Source: Alphaproteobacteria bacterium
GTDB lineage: Bacteria > Pseudomonadota > Alphaproteobacteria > UBA8366
Assembly: GCA_028281325.1 (NCBI GenBank)
Contig: JANQKC010000027.1
Location: 1 to 64,000, forward strand
Direction: 5' to 3'
DNA: 64,000 nt
Below, piece by piece: positions 27,216 through 37,844 of this stretch. Positions within the stretch are counted from its first letter, which is position 1. Each line of letters begins with the position of its first letter. The position numbers and the translations under genes are program-made. Under the pieces are notes generated by a model. It was not told where the DNA came from. It was given only the letters and a program-made list of their open reading frames with translations, and searched no databases.

Positions 27216-29000
27216 TCACTCTTTCTTTTCCGGCGGCAGACTTACTCGGATATGCAATTCTCGAAGCCGTTCCGAATCAATGTCGTCCGGCGCGCCCATC
27301 ATCAGGTCCTGGGCTTGCTGGTTCATCGGGAACGCGACGACCTCGCGCAGGTTCGGCTCGTCGGCGATCAGCATGACGATCCGGTCGATCCCCGGCGCGG
27401 AACCGCCATGCGGCGGCGCCCCGAACTTGAGTGCGCTGATCATGCCTCCGAACCGGGATTCGACGGCATCCTTGTCATAGCCGGCGATATCGAAGGCCTT
27501 GTACATGATTTCCGGCAAATGGTTCCGGATCGCGCCCGAGGACAGCTCCACGCCGTTGCAGACGATATCGTATTGATAAGCCTTGATTTCCAACGGGTTC
27601 ATCGTCTCCAACGCCTCAAGGCCGCCTTGCGGCATCGAGAACGGATTGTGGCTGAATTCGATACGGCCGGTGTCTTCGTCCAGTTCATACATCGGGTAAT
27701 CGACGATCCAGCAGAATTTGAAGCAGCCCTTCTCGACCAAGTCGAGATCTTCGCCGACCTTCTGCCGGACGACGCCGGCGAAGGATGCCGCGGCATTGGG
27801 CTTGTCGCAGGCGAAGAAGACCGCATCGCCGTCGCCGAGCCCCGTCGCCTCCTTGATGGCGGCAACCCGTTCGTCTTCGAGATTACGGGCAATCGGTCCC
27901 TTGCCGCCGCCGTCTTCGAAAATGATGTAGCCGAGGCCCGCCGCCCCCTGCTCCCGCGCCCAATCGTTCAGTTTGTCGAAGTAGCTTCGCGGCCGGTCGC
28001 CGGCGCCCGGCGCCGGGACAGCGCGCACAACGGAGCCGCCTTCGACGGCCTTGGCGAAAATCCCGAAATTCGAACCGCGGAACGCCTCCGTGACGTCGCT
28101 GATCTCGACGGGAATCCGCAAATCCGGCTTGTCGCTGCCGTATTTCATCATGGCTTCGTCGAAGGGAATGCGCGGGAACGGCGGCTTGGTGACGCTCCGC
28201 CCCTCGGAAAACTCCTCGAAAACGCCGGAAAGAACCGGCTCAAGCGCGTCGAAGACATCTTCCTGGGTGACGAAGGACATCTCCAAATCGAGCTGATAGA
28301 ACTCGCCCGGCGACCGGTCCGCGCGGGCGTCCTCGTCGCGGAAGCATGGGGCGATCTGGAAATAGCGGTCGAACCCGGCCACCATCGTCAACTGCTTGAA
28401 CTGCTGCGGCGCTTGCGGCAGCGCGTAGAACTGGCCCGGGTGCAACCGGCTGGGCACAAGGAAATCGCGCGCGCCTTCGGGCGAGGACGACGTCAGGATC
28501 GGCGTCTGGAATTCCGTGAAACCGGACTCCGTCATGCGCCGACGGATCGACGAAATGACCTGCGACCGCAACACGATATTCCGGTGCAGCTCTTCCCGGC
28601 GTAAGTCTAGAAAGCGATACCGCAGGCGAATGTCTTCCGGATACCCCGCGTCCTGGTTGACCGGCATCGGCAACGGATCGGCGACCGCCTGGACCGTGAC
28701 CTCTTCGATGCGGAGTTCGATCTCGCCCGTCGGGATCGTCGCGTTGATCGTATCGTCGGTGCGCCGCGCCACCGGGCCCTGTACGGTGATGACCGATTCA
28801 TTGCTCAAATTCTCGACCGACGCGAAGACCGGGCTGGAAACATCCACGACACACTGCGTGATCCCGTAGTGATCGCGCAGGTCGATGAACATCAGGTTGC
28901 CGTGGTCGCGTGTGCGATGGACCCAACCGGAAAGCCGGACGACCTCGCCGGCATCGTCGACTCGGAGTTGGCCGCAGGTATGAGTGCGATATTGATGCAT
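27216..29000 (-). CDS. aspS: Aspartate--tRNA ligase
   Basis: Class II synthetase with the N-terminal OB fold ([23 protein letters not shown]), motif 2 ([19 protein letters not shown]), the bacterial GAD insert and motif 3 ([14 protein letters not shown]). The track begins 16 codons upstream, but the ATG at 29000 (MHQYRTHT) has AGGA 6 bases before it and matches the family. Length is 594 residues. Given gatCAB in the window, it may be the non-discriminating type that also charges tRNA-Asn, which sequence alone does not prove. Confidence 0.97.
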   Translation of the reverse strand: MHQYRTHTCGQLRVDDAGEVVRLSGWVHRTRDHGNLMFIDLRDHYGITQCVVDVSSPVFASVENLSNESVITVQGPVARRTDDTINATIPTGEIELRIEEVTVQAVADPLPMPVNQDAGYPEDIRLRYRFLDLRREELHRNIVLRSQVISSIRRRMTESGFTEFQTPILTSSSPEGARDFLVPSRLHPGQFYALPQAPQQFKQLTMVAGFDRYFQIAPCFRDEDARADRSPGEFYQLDLEMSFVTQEDVFDALEPVLSGVFEEFSEGRSVTKPPFPRIPFDEAMMKYGSDKPDLRIPVEISDVTEAFRGSNFGIFAKAVEGGSVVRAVPAPGAGDRPRSYFDKLNDWAREQGAAGLGYIIFEDGGGKGPIARNLEDERVAAIKEATGLGDGDAVFFACDKPNAAASFAGVVRQKVGEDLDLVEKGCFKFCWIVDYPMYELDEDTGRIEFSHNPFSMPQGGLEALETMNPLEIKAYQYDIVCNGVELSSGAIRNHLPEIMYKAFDIAGYDKDAVESRFGGMISALKFGAPPHGGSAPGIDRIVMLIADEPNLREVVAFPMNQQAQDLMMGAPDDIDSERLRELHIRVSLPPEKKE

Positions 29001-29186
29001 GAATATTCCTGAGATCAGGGGAGTATACGGTCGCCGCGCAAAGGCCATGGATTCGGGCGGTTTGTCAAGGCATCCGGGATAGTTAGGCGCCCGTCCTAAA
29101 CCTGTAACACCGCCGTCTGCCGACGCCGATCGCCGGCGCGATGCCCGACCTTTCCCCGATTCCGATTTACGTGTATTTCAACGGAC

Positions 29187-30365
29187 ATGGCGATTATCCC
29201 GATAACAGACAGCGCCGAGTTGAAAAACTTCTGTCGGCGCCAAGCTTCCGCTCCCTACATCACCGTCGATACCGAGTTCCTGCGCGACAAGACCTATTGG
29301 CCCATTCTGTGCCTCGTCCAGGTCGCCGGACCGGAGGAAGCCGTGGTGATCGACGCCATGGCCGACAAGATCGACATGGCGCCTTTGTACGAATTATTGA
29401 TAGATCGCAATGTCTTAAAGGTATTTCATGCCGCCCGCCAAGACCTCGAAATCTTCTTTCAGAAGATCGGCGAGGTGCCGACCCCGATTTTCGATACCCA
29501 GGTCGCCGCCATGGTGTGCGGGTTCGGCGACCAGGTCGGTTACGAAACAATCGTGAACAAGATCGTCGGCGCGTCCCTCGACAAGATGTCGCGTTTCGCC
29601 GATTGGTCGAAGCGCCCGCTGACGCCGAAGCAGCTCGACTATGCGCTTGCCGATGTCGTGCACCTGCGGCCGGCCTACGAGGAACTGGCCCGGCAGCTCA
29701 ACGAGTCCGGGCGGGCGCCCTGGCTGGACGAGGAGATGGCCACCCTCACCCATCCCTCGACCTACCGCCTGGATCCCGAAGAGGCATGGCGGCGCATCAA
29801 GACACGCGGCGGCAACCGCCGCTTCTATGGCGTTCTTCAGACCGTGGCGGCCTGGCGCGAAAAAGAGGCGCAGACACGGGACATTCCCCGCAACCGGATC
29901 CTGCGGGACGATTCCCTGCTCGACGTTGCGGCGCACGCGCCCCAGACGCCCGAGGCGTTGGCCCGGACGCGCGGCCTCTCGCGCGGGTTCGTCGAAGGCA
30001 AGATGGGGAAAGGGTTGGTGGACGCGGTCAAAACCGGCCTCAACCTTCCGGATGACAAGATTCCGCGCCGCCCGAAGCGCGACCGCCTGCCGCCGGGGAT
30101 CGGACCGCTAACGGACCTGCTGAAGGTCTTGCTGAAGCACGAGTGCGAAAAACAGAATGTGGCGAGCCGGCTCATCGCGAACGCCGACGATCTGGCCAGG
30201 ATCGCGGCCGACGACAACGCCGACGTGCCGGCCATGTCCGGCTGGCGCTTCGAGATGTTCGGCAAACAGGCGCTGGACCTCAAAAACGGCCGGCTGGCGC
30301 TGTCCGCAAAAGGCGATCAGATCATCGTCATCAAGGCCGCCGGGGACGGCCGGGACACCGGCTAG
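29187..30365 (+). CDS. rnd: Ribonuclease D
   Basis: A 3'-5' exonuclease of tRNA maturation in the DEDDy class. The acidic motifs are TVDTEFLRDKTYW, FHAARQDLEIF and the tyrosine-containing YALADVVHLRPAY. An HRDC domain follows (about residues 205-285). The 392-residue length is normal. The gene is divergent from aspS and convergent with ppx, whose stop is 10 bp away. The aspS-rnd-ppx-ppk order is conserved in alphaproteobacteria. Confidence 0.96.
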   Translation: MAIIPITDSAELKNFCRRQASAPYITVDTEFLRDKTYWPILCLVQVAGPEEAVVIDAMADKIDMAPLYELLIDRNVLKVFHAARQDLEIFFQKIGEVPTPIFDTQVAAMVCGFGDQVGYETIVNKIVGASLDKMSRFADWSKRPLTPKQLDYALADVVHLRPAYEELARQLNESGRAPWLDEEMATLTHPSTYRLDPEEAWRRIKTRGGNRRFYGVLQTVAAWREKEAQTRDIPRNRILRDDSLLDVAAHAPQTPEALARTRGLSRGFVEGKMGKGLVDAVKTGLNLPDDKIPRRPKRDRLPPGIGPLTDLLKVLLKHECEKQNVASRLIANADDLARIAADDNADVPAMSGWRFEMFGKQALDLKNGRLALSAKGDQIIVIKAAGDGRDTG

Positions 30366-30374
30366 CAGCGCGCC

Positions 30375-31925
30375 TTATACCGTAGCGCCCGACGCCACTT
30401 CTTCGTCATCGCGCCGGTAGTAGTCGATTTCGGCTTCGCATTCGAGCGCCTTGGCCAAAGACATAAGCCGACGCTGAACCACGTCGCCAACGAGAATATC
30501 CGCACGCTGCGGTAAGCTGAGCGTGATCCGGTCCTTGCTCCGGTGGAGGTGCGCCGTTTGAAGCAACGAGATCACGCCGCCGGACAGCGTATATCCCAAC
30601 CGCATAGCCAAGCCGATTGCCCGGGCGTCGCTCATCGCCTCCCGGCCCAACAAGGTGCCGGCCTTGCGCCGCACCATCCGCTTGTCGAGCACCGCATGCC
30701 GCGACGCGACGCTGACCGCCATGAAGACCCGGCCTGGATGGTCGGTACCGACGCTGGGATGGCGCAGGATACGCTCAAAGACCATTTCCCCCCGATAGTC
30801 CGGATGTTCGGACCAGCCGATATCGGCAAGGTGGCAGGATGCGAGCCGCAAGCGGCGGTGGCGCTCACACTCGTTGGGAAACACCGGTGTCATCCAGTCG
30901 AAGAGCGCCTCGCCGTCCGCCGTCGCGCGCCCCATCCGCCCGGCTTCGCGCCAACAACTCGACAACAGCGGATCGACCTTGCGCAGCTTCTCGGGCAGGC
31001 GGTCGTAGAGGCAGCCCTCGCGCAGCCCATAGGCCGAAAAGGCAACCGCCGCGACCTTGGTCTCCTCGACCAGCCGCTGCATCAGATACGCGGCATAGGG
31101 CACGCCATCGACCCGTTGACGCGCGACGCCGGGAATCTTCCTCAACGTGTTCGGACTAAGTTTCGCCACGAAGCGTGCGAACTCGACCGCATCGGCGGCG
31201 GTCAGCGTGTATTGATGGATGATATGAAGGGGATAATCCGATTGCGCCATATGAACCCGCGCCAACGCGCGCCACGCCCCGCCAACCGGGAAGAACCGTT
31301 GGCCCTTCGCCTTGCCGAGCCACGAGATCGTTTCCAGCTTCTTGTCGATGATCTTGCGGGCTTTCGAGACATTCCCGTCGGCCATATCGGAAAGCCGAAG
31401 CGGTCCCAACGGCAAGGTATCGTAAACGCCGGCCTCGCCCTTGTTGATGCGAACCAGTTCGACGCTGCCGCCCCCCAGGTCCCCCATCAAACCCCGCGCA
31501 TCGGGAATGCCGGACAACACGCCCATCGCGGAAAGACGCGCCTCTTCCTCGCCCGACAGGACCCGCACATCGAAGTTGCAGCGGTCCCGAACGCTCTCGA
31601 CGAATTGCGGCCCGTTTTCGGCGTCCCGCACCGCGGCGGTGGCGACCACATCGACACGGTCGACCGCCATGGCGTCGGTCAAGGCGCGAAACCGGGTAAC
31701 GCTTGCCAGCGCCAACTCGACGCCCTCGGCCGATAAGAGGCCCGACCTGTTGAGACCGCGCGCCAAACCGCAGATGACTTTTTCATTGAACACCGGGGTC
31801 GGCGTTCGCTGCGGTCCCTCGTAGACCACGAGCCGGATCGAGTTCGAGCCGATATCGATAACGGCCACCGGCGTCTTTTCGTCCTCCAGTCCAAACCGCC
31901 GCCCTCGGGTAAGGATACCCGGCAC
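30375..31925 (-). CDS. ppx: Exopolyphosphatase (Ppx/GppA family)
   Basis: The protein has the ASKHA phosphatase fold with AVIDIGSNSIRLVVYEG at the N-terminus and the phosphate loop MGDLGGGSVELVRI. A C-terminal HD-like region contains CHLADIGW. It removes terminal phosphates from polyphosphate or from pppGpp. It starts at GTG 4 bp after the ppk1 stop, so the two genes form an operon encoding synthesis and breakdown of the polymer. The 516-residue length is typical for the alphaproteobacterial type. Confidence 0.94.
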   Translation of the reverse strand: MPGILTRGRRFGLEDEKTPVAVIDIGSNSIRLVVYEGPQRTPTPVFNEKVICGLARGLNRSGLLSAEGVELALASVTRFRALTDAMAVDRVDVVATAAVRDAENGPQFVESVRDRCNFDVRVLSGEEEARLSAMGVLSGIPDARGLMGDLGGGSVELVRINKGEAGVYDTLPLGPLRLSDMADGNVSKARKIIDKKLETISWLGKAKGQRFFPVGGAWRALARVHMAQSDYPLHIIHQYTLTAADAVEFARFVAKLSPNTLRKIPGVARQRVDGVPYAAYLMQRLVEETKVAAVAFSAYGLREGCLYDRLPEKLRKVDPLLSSCWREAGRMGRATADGEALFDWMTPVFPNECERHRRLRLASCHLADIGWSEHPDYRGEMVFERILRHPSVGTDHPGRVFMAVSVASRHAVLDKRMVRRKAGTLLGREAMSDARAIGLAMRLGYTLSGGVISLLQTAHLHRSKDRITLSLPQRADILVGDVVQRRLMSLAKALECEAEIDYYRRDDEEVASGATV

Positions 31926-31929
31926 GCGG

Positions 31930-34074
31930 TTAGGCCCGCCTTAACTTCAGGGGACGGACCGGACGCGACTGTTCGAGCGCGCTGCCGCGGCCGGACAGGC
32001 TCGGGTTGGTCATGAAGTAAGTGTGCGCGTTGAAGCCATCGTCCGTCGCCTTCATCCGCTGAAATGCGCCGTCCGGCTGCATTTCCCAGCTCTGCGCTTC
32101 GTCGTTCAAGTTCGCCACCATAATCTGTTCGAGCACTTGCTTCTTGACCGTCGGGTTGTCGATCGGAACGAGTGTTTCGACCCGGCGGTTCAGGTTGCGC
32201 GGCATCCAGTCGGCCGAGGAGATAAACACCTTGGCCTGTGCCGACGGCAGCGCGCGCCCTGCGCCGAAACATACGATCCGACTGTGCTCAAGAAAACGGC
32301 CAACTATGCTTTTTACCCGGATATTTTCCGACAATCCCGGGATTCCGGGACGCAGGCAGCAAATGCCGCGGACGACCAGGTCGATCTCGACCCCCGCCTG
32401 GCTCGCCGCATACAGCGCGTCGATAACGTCCGAGTCGACCAGGGAGTTCATCTTGGCCCAAATCTGGGTCGGCCGGCCGGCTTTCGCGTGTTCGATCTCC
32501 TCTTCGATATGCTGCTGCAGCGTGCTGCGGAGCGTCAGCGGCGCGATCGCCAGCTTTTCCATCGCGTCGGGCGTTGCATAACCGGTCATGTAGTTGAACA
32601 GCTTCGCCGCATCGCGGCAGAGCACCGGATCGCTGGAGAAAAAGCTCAGGTCGGTGTAGATCCGGGCGGTGATCGGATGGTAATTCCCAGTACCGAAATG
32701 AACATAGGTGTTGAGCCGCTGTCCCTCGCGGCGCACCACCAGCGAGACCTTCGCATGGGTCTTGAGGTCCAGGAACCCGTACACCACCTGCACGCCGGCG
32801 CGCTCCAAATCCCGCGCCCAGCGAATATTGGCCGCTTCGTCGAACCGCGCCTTCAACTCGACCAGCGCCGTGACCGCCTTGCCGGCTTCCGCCGCCTCGA
32901 TCAGTTCCCGCACAATGGGCGAATCGTCCGATGTCCGGTAAAGCGTCTGCTTGATGGCCACCACCGCCGGGTCGCGCGCCGCCTGTTTGAGGAACTGCAC
33001 CACGACATCGAAACTCTCATAGGGATGGTGCACGATGATGTCCTTGGCCCGGATCGCGGCAAAGCAATCGCCGCCGTAGTCGCGAATCCGCTCGGGGAAA
33101 CGCGCCGAGAAGCTCTTGAACTGCAGGTCCTTGCGGTCATCGACGATTAGCGCGCTCACGTCGCATAGCCCAAGGAACTCCTCCAAGGCGATGCTATCGT
33201 CAGGGTCGACGCCCAACTGCTCCTCGACGAAGTGGCGCAAATCATCCGGCATGCCCGCGTCGACGGTCAGTCGAATGACATGCCCCCGTCGACGCTGCTT
33301 CAGCGCCGATTCGAAGGTTCGAACCAGGTCTTCCGCCTCTTCGTCGATTTCCACTTCGCTATCGCGAATCACCCGGAAGATGCCTTGGTCGATCACTTCG
33401 AAGCCGGGGAACAGCCGGTCGAAATACCGCGCAATCACATGCTCCAGCGCGATAAACCGAACATCCTCGCCCGGCAGGCGGATGAAACGCTCCATGTGGC
33501 CGATTGAGATCAAGCCGGTGATCGTCTTGTCATCGGTCGGGCGCCTCAACTCCACGACAAGCACCAATCCCTCGTTCAATATGAACGGAAAGGGATGAGA
33601 CGGATCGACCGCGAAGGGCGTCAGCACCGGGAACAACTGCTCGGCAAACCACGTGTCCAGCCAGGTTTTGTCGTCCTTGACCAGCCTGGCCGGCGATAAA
33701 ACGGAGATGCCGGCGTCGTTGAGTTCCTTGCGCAACTTGCTCCAACATTTCTGCTGCTCGGTCAGCAGCATCCGTACTTCGCTGGAAATCGCGTTCAACT
33801 GCTGTTTCGGCGTCAACCCATCGTCACTGGGCGCGGTCACGCCGGCGGCCACCTGTCCCTTAAGCCCGGCGACGCGCACCATGTAGAATTCGTCGAGGTT
33901 GCTCGCGGAAATTGCCAGAAACCGCAACCGCTCGAGCAGTGGATGGTTGGTGTTGTAGGCCTCCTCCAGGACACGCGAATTGAAACTCAACCACGACAGC
34001 TCACGGTTCAGGAACCGCGCGTTGCTATCCATGGTAATCTTATCGTCCTGACTTGCCTTAACTGTGGCCACCAT
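31930..34074 (-). CDS. ppk1: Polyphosphate kinase 1
   Basis: PPK1 makes polyphosphate from ATP through a phosphohistidine. Conserved regions are [20 protein letters not shown] at the N-terminus, [13 protein letters not shown], and the catalytic histidine segment [18 protein letters not shown]. The 714-residue length is normal. The ATG at 34074 follows a GAGAGG. A second in-frame ATG at 34032 is possible but less well spaced. It is divergent from sixA across a 120-bp AT-rich gap that should hold promoters for both. Confidence 0.96.
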   Translation of the reverse strand: MVATVKASQDDKITMDSNARFLNRELSWLSFNSRVLEEAYNTNHPLLERLRFLAISASNLDEFYMVRVAGLKGQVAAGVTAPSDDGLTPKQQLNAISSEVRMLLTEQQKCWSKLRKELNDAGISVLSPARLVKDDKTWLDTWFAEQLFPVLTPFAVDPSHPFPFILNEGLVLVVELRRPTDDKTITGLISIGHMERFIRLPGEDVRFIALEHVIARYFDRLFPGFEVIDQGIFRVIRDSEVEIDEEAEDLVRTFESALKQRRRGHVIRLTVDAGMPDDLRHFVEEQLGVDPDDSIALEEFLGLCDVSALIVDDRKDLQFKSFSARFPERIRDYGGDCFAAIRAKDIIVHHPYESFDVVVQFLKQAARDPAVVAIKQTLYRTSDDSPIVRELIEAAEAGKAVTALVELKARFDEAANIRWARDLERAGVQVVYGFLDLKTHAKVSLVVRREGQRLNTYVHFGTGNYHPITARIYTDLSFFSSDPVLCRDAAKLFNYMTGYATPDAMEKLAIAPLTLRSTLQQHIEEEIEHAKAGRPTQIWAKMNSLVDSDVIDALYAASQAGVEIDLVVRGICCLRPGIPGLSENIRVKSIVGRFLEHSRIVCFGAGRALPSAQAKVFISSADWMPRNLNRRVETLVPIDNPTVKKQVLEQIMVANLNDEAQSWEMQPDGAFQRMKATDDGFNAHTYFMTNPSLSGRGSALEQSRPVRPLKLRRA

Positions 34075-34194
34075 CGCCTCTCTCGGGCTTCCGTTTCAAA
34101 AAACCGTATAATTTCGGCCAGATTCCTTTTCAAACCGTACAATAAAAGTATAACCGAATCATTACGCTACACGCTGCCACTAATCGGAGGTTCC

Positions 34195-34701
34195 ATGGTC
34201 CGCCTATACATCCTTCGACACGCGAAATCCTCCTGGAAGACCGAAGGATTGGACGATTTCGACCGGCCGATCAATGCACGGGGGCGAAAAGCGGCGCCCG
34301 CGATGGGATACTACATGCAGCAGCATAACATTCAGCCCGAACTCATTCTCTGTTCCGCCGCCATTCGCGCCCGCGAAACCCTCGCCCTGATCCTCGCCGC
34401 GCTGGACGGCGAGCCGACGATCGAAATCGAGAAGGGCTTGTATCTGGCAAGCACCGAAACCCTGTTAGACCGCCTACGGCAGTTGGACGACGGCCCGAAC
34501 GCCGTCATGTTGATCGGCCATAACCCCGGCCTGCATGATCTCGCGCTTTTGATGTCGGCGCCAGGGGAAGAACAGGTTTCCGCCGTGAAATACCCGACCG
34601 CCGCGCTCACCGAACTGGCCTTCAAGGGCCGGCGCTGGTCCGACATCAGTCCCGGCACCGGCACGGTGGTGCGCTTCGTCACGCCGCGCTCGCTGACCTG
34701 A
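34195..34701 (+). CDS. sixA: Phosphohistidine phosphatase SixA family protein
   Basis: Histidine-phosphatase superfamily with the RHG-like motif LRHAKSSW at the very N-terminus and the second histidine in LIGHNPGLHDLA. SixA-type enzymes dephosphorylate phosphohistidine in phosphorelays or PTS proteins. The track frame extends back to 33943, but GGAGG sits 4 bases before the ATG at 34195, giving 168 residues. It is embedded in the polyphosphate cluster between ppk1 and the CYTH-CHAD gene, so a role in phosphate or polyphosphate metabolism is possible. Confidence 0.9.
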   Translation: MVRLYILRHAKSSWKTEGLDDFDRPINARGRKAAPAMGYYMQQHNIQPELILCSAAIRARETLALILAALDGEPTIEIEKGLYLASTETLLDRLRQLDDGPNAVMLIGHNPGLHDLALLMSAPGEEQVSAVKYPTAALTELAFKGRRWSDISPGTGTVVRFVTPRSLT

Positions 34702-34718
34702 GCCGACGCGGTGGCCGC

Positions 34719-36239
34719 TTACTGCCAGTAGCGGTTCTGCTTCACCAGTTGCGGCCAGATTTGTCCAAGCTGTCGCCGTTCCCCATAGATCCTCGCGGCA
34801 TACCACCCCACCACATAGGCGCGCGCGCTATCGTCGATCGGATTGCGGCCCTTGCCGAAACGCACGAGCAAGGCGTCCGCGACAACGCCGTCGTTCAACC
34901 CGCCCAGACAATCCTGCAGCGCGCTCAGCGCCTTGATATGCTTTCGAGTTTCGCGCTTCGGATACAGGCTGGCGAAGAATTCCACGCAATACCGGGTCTG
35001 TTTCCCCTGAATTCGGACGGCGTGAAGCTGTTCGTCATCAACCAAGTCCAACCGTTTGCCGAACGCCAGCAGCTTCTTTTGAGATTTCCGAACCGACTCT
35101 TTCGCAAACCGGCCGATCGACTGGCCAAGCGGCGTCCTATCGATCATGAGGCTGGGAAAGAGAATCCAGCGCTCCAGCAGGAGCAAAAGACGCCCATAAC
35201 GGCGACTATGAAGCGCGCGCCCGGCCCTCAGATAGGCCGCACGCCGTGCCGACGACGCGCGCTTCGCAAGGCCGTCTATCGAGGCATCATCCGACAGGCG
35301 GGCGCGCAGCGGCTCGATCGTCTCGAGGATGAAAACATCCAAGTCCCGCGCCTCCCCAAGCTCCTGCTGCAACCAGCGCAGTTCTCGGGCGAAGAAAACC
35401 CGCTTTTCCTCCGGCAGAACCCGGCGGAACACCTTGAACGCCGCGCGCAACCGGCGAATGGAGACCCGGCTCTGGTGAATCCCCGCCGGATTCTGGCCTT
35501 GCCGGGCGACGCCTTCGTTCGCGCGCAGCTGCGCCAAACACTCGTTGCAGATATGGACGAAGCCGTCCCAGACCGACATCCGGCGTGACAGCACGACGGG
35601 CCGCGCCTTTGTCGCCGCAACCGGCGTATCGCTGAAAAGCGCGTAGCCCCTATCCGCCTTGGAGAGATGGCCGACCGTGCAGTCGATCCGTTCGTTCAGC
35701 GCCAACGCAACATCGAAAATGCGTTTAGGATCGCCCGATTTAAGCTCAAGCTCCGCTTCACAGATCATTTCAGTGGCGCCGCAGGGCGAACGCAGTTCAC
35801 CGATGTCGAGAACCAGTTCGATCGCGGTATCGCCATCGACCAAATCCCAAGCGGTCCGTTTGATGTCGGTTTCGAAGACCGGGTGCAACGACGCAGCGCC
35901 ATTCAACGCTTCCAGCGTCGCCCGCACCTCATCATTCTCGATCAGCGATGTGTCCGGCACCGCCTCGGGCAGCTCGTGTTCCCATTCGTCACGAACGAAA
36001 AGGCCGCCGTCCGCCGAGCCGGCGCGTTTCACGGTTTGGATATGTCGGCGATCCGCCTCCCGGACCCGCAACGACAGGTCATGCCGCCGCAGCGCGAAAT
36101 CCGCCGTATCGAAATAGGTTCCGACCATCCGGCGCGTGTGCGCGCGGCCGGATTTCAAATCGCGGATAATCGGATGCCGTTTTAGCTTATCTGCCTGATC
36201 GATCGGTAAGGACAGCTTAAGCTCTGTCTCTTCCTGCAT
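34719..36239 (-). CDS. CYTH and CHAD domain-containing protein
   Basis: The 506-residue protein has an N-terminal CYTH triphosphate-tunnel domain (ExExK-like EETELKLSLP, then the FDTADFALRRHDLSLRVR strand) to about residue 205. A C-terminal CHAD domain is rich in Arg/His helices (GIHQSRVSIRRLRAAFKVFRR; later HAVRIQGKQTRYC). CYTH domains of this type hydrolyse inorganic triphosphate, and CHAD domains bind polyphosphate granules. Its position beside ppk1 and ppx supports a polyphosphate role. The start is a clear ATG. Confidence 0.92.
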   Translation of the reverse strand: MQEETELKLSLPIDQADKLKRHPIIRDLKSGRAHTRRMVGTYFDTADFALRRHDLSLRVREADRRHIQTVKRAGSADGGLFVRDEWEHELPEAVPDTSLIENDEVRATLEALNGAASLHPVFETDIKRTAWDLVDGDTAIELVLDIGELRSPCGATEMICEAELELKSGDPKRIFDVALALNERIDCTVGHLSKADRGYALFSDTPVAATKARPVVLSRRMSVWDGFVHICNECLAQLRANEGVARQGQNPAGIHQSRVSIRRLRAAFKVFRRVLPEEKRVFFARELRWLQQELGEARDLDVFILETIEPLRARLSDDASIDGLAKRASSARRAAYLRAGRALHSRRYGRLLLLLERWILFPSLMIDRTPLGQSIGRFAKESVRKSQKKLLAFGKRLDLVDDEQLHAVRIQGKQTRYCVEFFASLYPKRETRKHIKALSALQDCLGGLNDGVVADALLVRFGKGRNPIDDSARAYVVGWYAARIYGERRQLGQIWPQLVKQNRYWQ

Positions 36240-36363
36240 GTCACGGTGCCATCAAATCGCCTGCAGCGATAACAAGCCATATTCCCGCAAAACCGGAAAC
36301 AGCGAAACCGATCTGTTACAATTATTTCATATATTTGTAATGCTTTTGCCTTGGTTGGCTGTC

Positions 36364-37143
36364 TCAGAGCGTGCCCGGATAACTGCCCCCGTCCATCAGG
36401 AGGTTCTGCCCGGTGATAAAACCCGCCCGGGCGCTGCACAAGAACGCGCAGGCGTCGCCGAACTCCGCCGGGTCTCCGGCCCGCCCCGCCGGGTTGGCCG
36501 CTTCCCGCGCCGCCAACACCTCTTCATACGGCTTACCCGATTTCTCCGCCTGAAACCGAATATTGGCGAAATACCGGTCGGTCGCGAACGGCCCCGGCAA
36601 CAATCCGTTGATCGTGACGTTATGGGCGACGGTCTTGCGGGACAATCCGGCGCAAAATCCCGTCAGCCCCGCCCGGGCGCCATTGGACAGGCCGAGTATT
36701 TCGATCGGCGCCTTCACGGCCGCCGAGGTGATGTTGACGACGCGGCCGAACTTGCGGTCGATCATGCTGTCGACGGTGGCCTTGATCATGAAGATCGCCG
36801 TCAGCATGTTGGCGTCGACGGCCTTGATCCAATCGTCACGGTCCCAGTCGCGAAAGTCGCCGGGCGGCGGGCCGCCCGCGTTGTTGATCAGGATGTCCGG
36901 GTCGCCGCACGCGGCGAGGACGGCCTGGCGTCCCGCCTCCGTCGTGATATCGGCGGCCACCGGCGTAACCGTCACGCCGGTTTCCGAGCGGATCTCATCG
37001 GCCGTGGCTTCCAGCACGTCTTGGCTGCGGGAGTTGATCACCAGGTCGACCCCTTCCCGCGCGAGCGACAATGCACAGGCTTTCCCGAGCCCCTTCGACG
37101 CGGCGCAGACGATCGCGCGCCGCCCTTGCAATCCAAGATCCAT
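36364..37143 (-). CDS. SDR-family protein with the YxxxK dyad replaced
   Basis: The protein has a Rossmann-fold SDR sequence with NAD(P)-binding AASKGLGKA, the NNAGG motif and the C-terminal GQNLLMDGGSYPGTL. The catalytic serine is in ITSAAV, but 13 and 17 residues later, where YxxxK is expected, there is SNGAR. This SNGAR variant is a recognisable SDR subgroup usually annotated as 3-oxoacyl-ACP reductase-like, with no certain reaction. The 259-residue length is normal. GGGAGG precedes the ATG. It is upstream of the CYTH-CHAD gene on the same strand with a 124-bp AT-rich gap. Confidence 0.82.
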   Translation of the reverse strand: MDLGLQGRRAIVCAASKGLGKACALSLAREGVDLVINSRSQDVLEATADEIRSETGVTVTPVAADITTEAGRQAVLAACGDPDILINNAGGPPPGDFRDWDRDDWIKAVDANMLTAIFMIKATVDSMIDRKFGRVVNITSAAVKAPIEILGLSNGARAGLTGFCAGLSRKTVAHNVTINGLLPGPFATDRYFANIRFQAEKSGKPYEEVLAAREAANPAGRAGDPAEFGDACAFLCSARAGFITGQNLLMDGGSYPGTL

Positions 37144-37166
37144 GCGAAACTACCTCCCTATGCGAT

Positions 37167-37844
37167 TTATGCCATTCCCAGCCGGCGCAGGACATCGCGG
37201 GCCAAGGGAACCGTTAGCCGCCGATGCGACGCCAACGCCGCGCTGTCGACGGCGTCCACCACCTGCCGCGCGGCTTCGAACGAGCGCTCGATGCGCGTGA
37301 CGAGATACACTAACACGTCCTTGCCGATCAAAATCTGACGATCCGCGAAGAGCTTGATCATCACCGCGCCGACCAGCCCGTCATCGGGTTTCCCGATCTG
37401 CACCGCCGACGCCGCGGTCAACCGCGACCGCAGGTCATCCAGCGAAACCGACCAACGCGCCGGCGGTCGCGCCGCCGACAAGAGAAGGTGACCGCGCCGT
37501 TCCGATATCACGTTGTAAAGGTGCAGCAGCGCCCGTTCATCCACATCCCCGTCGGCATTTTCCAGGATGCAGCACGTCGCCCCCTTCAGCAAATCGTCCG
37601 GCGCACGTTGCGCGATCTCCCGCGCTTCCAACATGACCGCGTTGCTGCGGGCCTGCCAGACATGCGCCAGATGCGTCTTCCCGCAGCCGGTCGGCCCGTG
37701 CAAACACAAGGCTGGGCCGGGCCATTCGGGCCAACCGTCGATCCATCTCACCGCCTGCTCGTTACATGGGGCGACGAGGAAATCCTCCTGCCCCATGGCC
37801 GGACGATGATCGAACGTGAAATGCAGTTGCGCGTCCGCGCTCAT
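37167..37844 (-). CDS. hdaA: DnaA-related regulatory inactivator HdaA
   Basis: A 225-residue AAA+ protein related to DnaA domain III. It has a Walker A (GPTGCGKTHLAHVW), the AEXMS-type opening FLVAPCNEQAV, and sensor regions, and lacks the DNA-binding domain. The N-terminal QLHFTF resembles the clamp-binding peptide by which Hda joins DNA-bound sliding clamp to switch off DnaA-ATP. Its start overlaps the AI-2E permease stop by 4 bp (ATGA). The order pgsA / permease / hdaA fits alphaproteobacterial Hda loci. Confidence 0.88.
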   Translation of the reverse strand: MSADAQLHFTFDHRPAMGQEDFLVAPCNEQAVRWIDGWPEWPGPALCLHGPTGCGKTHLAHVWQARSNAVMLEAREIAQRAPDDLLKGATCCILENADGDVDERALLHLYNVISERRGHLLLSAARPPARWSVSLDDLRSRLTAASAVQIGKPDDGLVGAVMIKLFADRQILIGKDVLVYLVTRIERSFEAARQVVDAVDSAALASHRRLTVPLARDVLRRLGMA

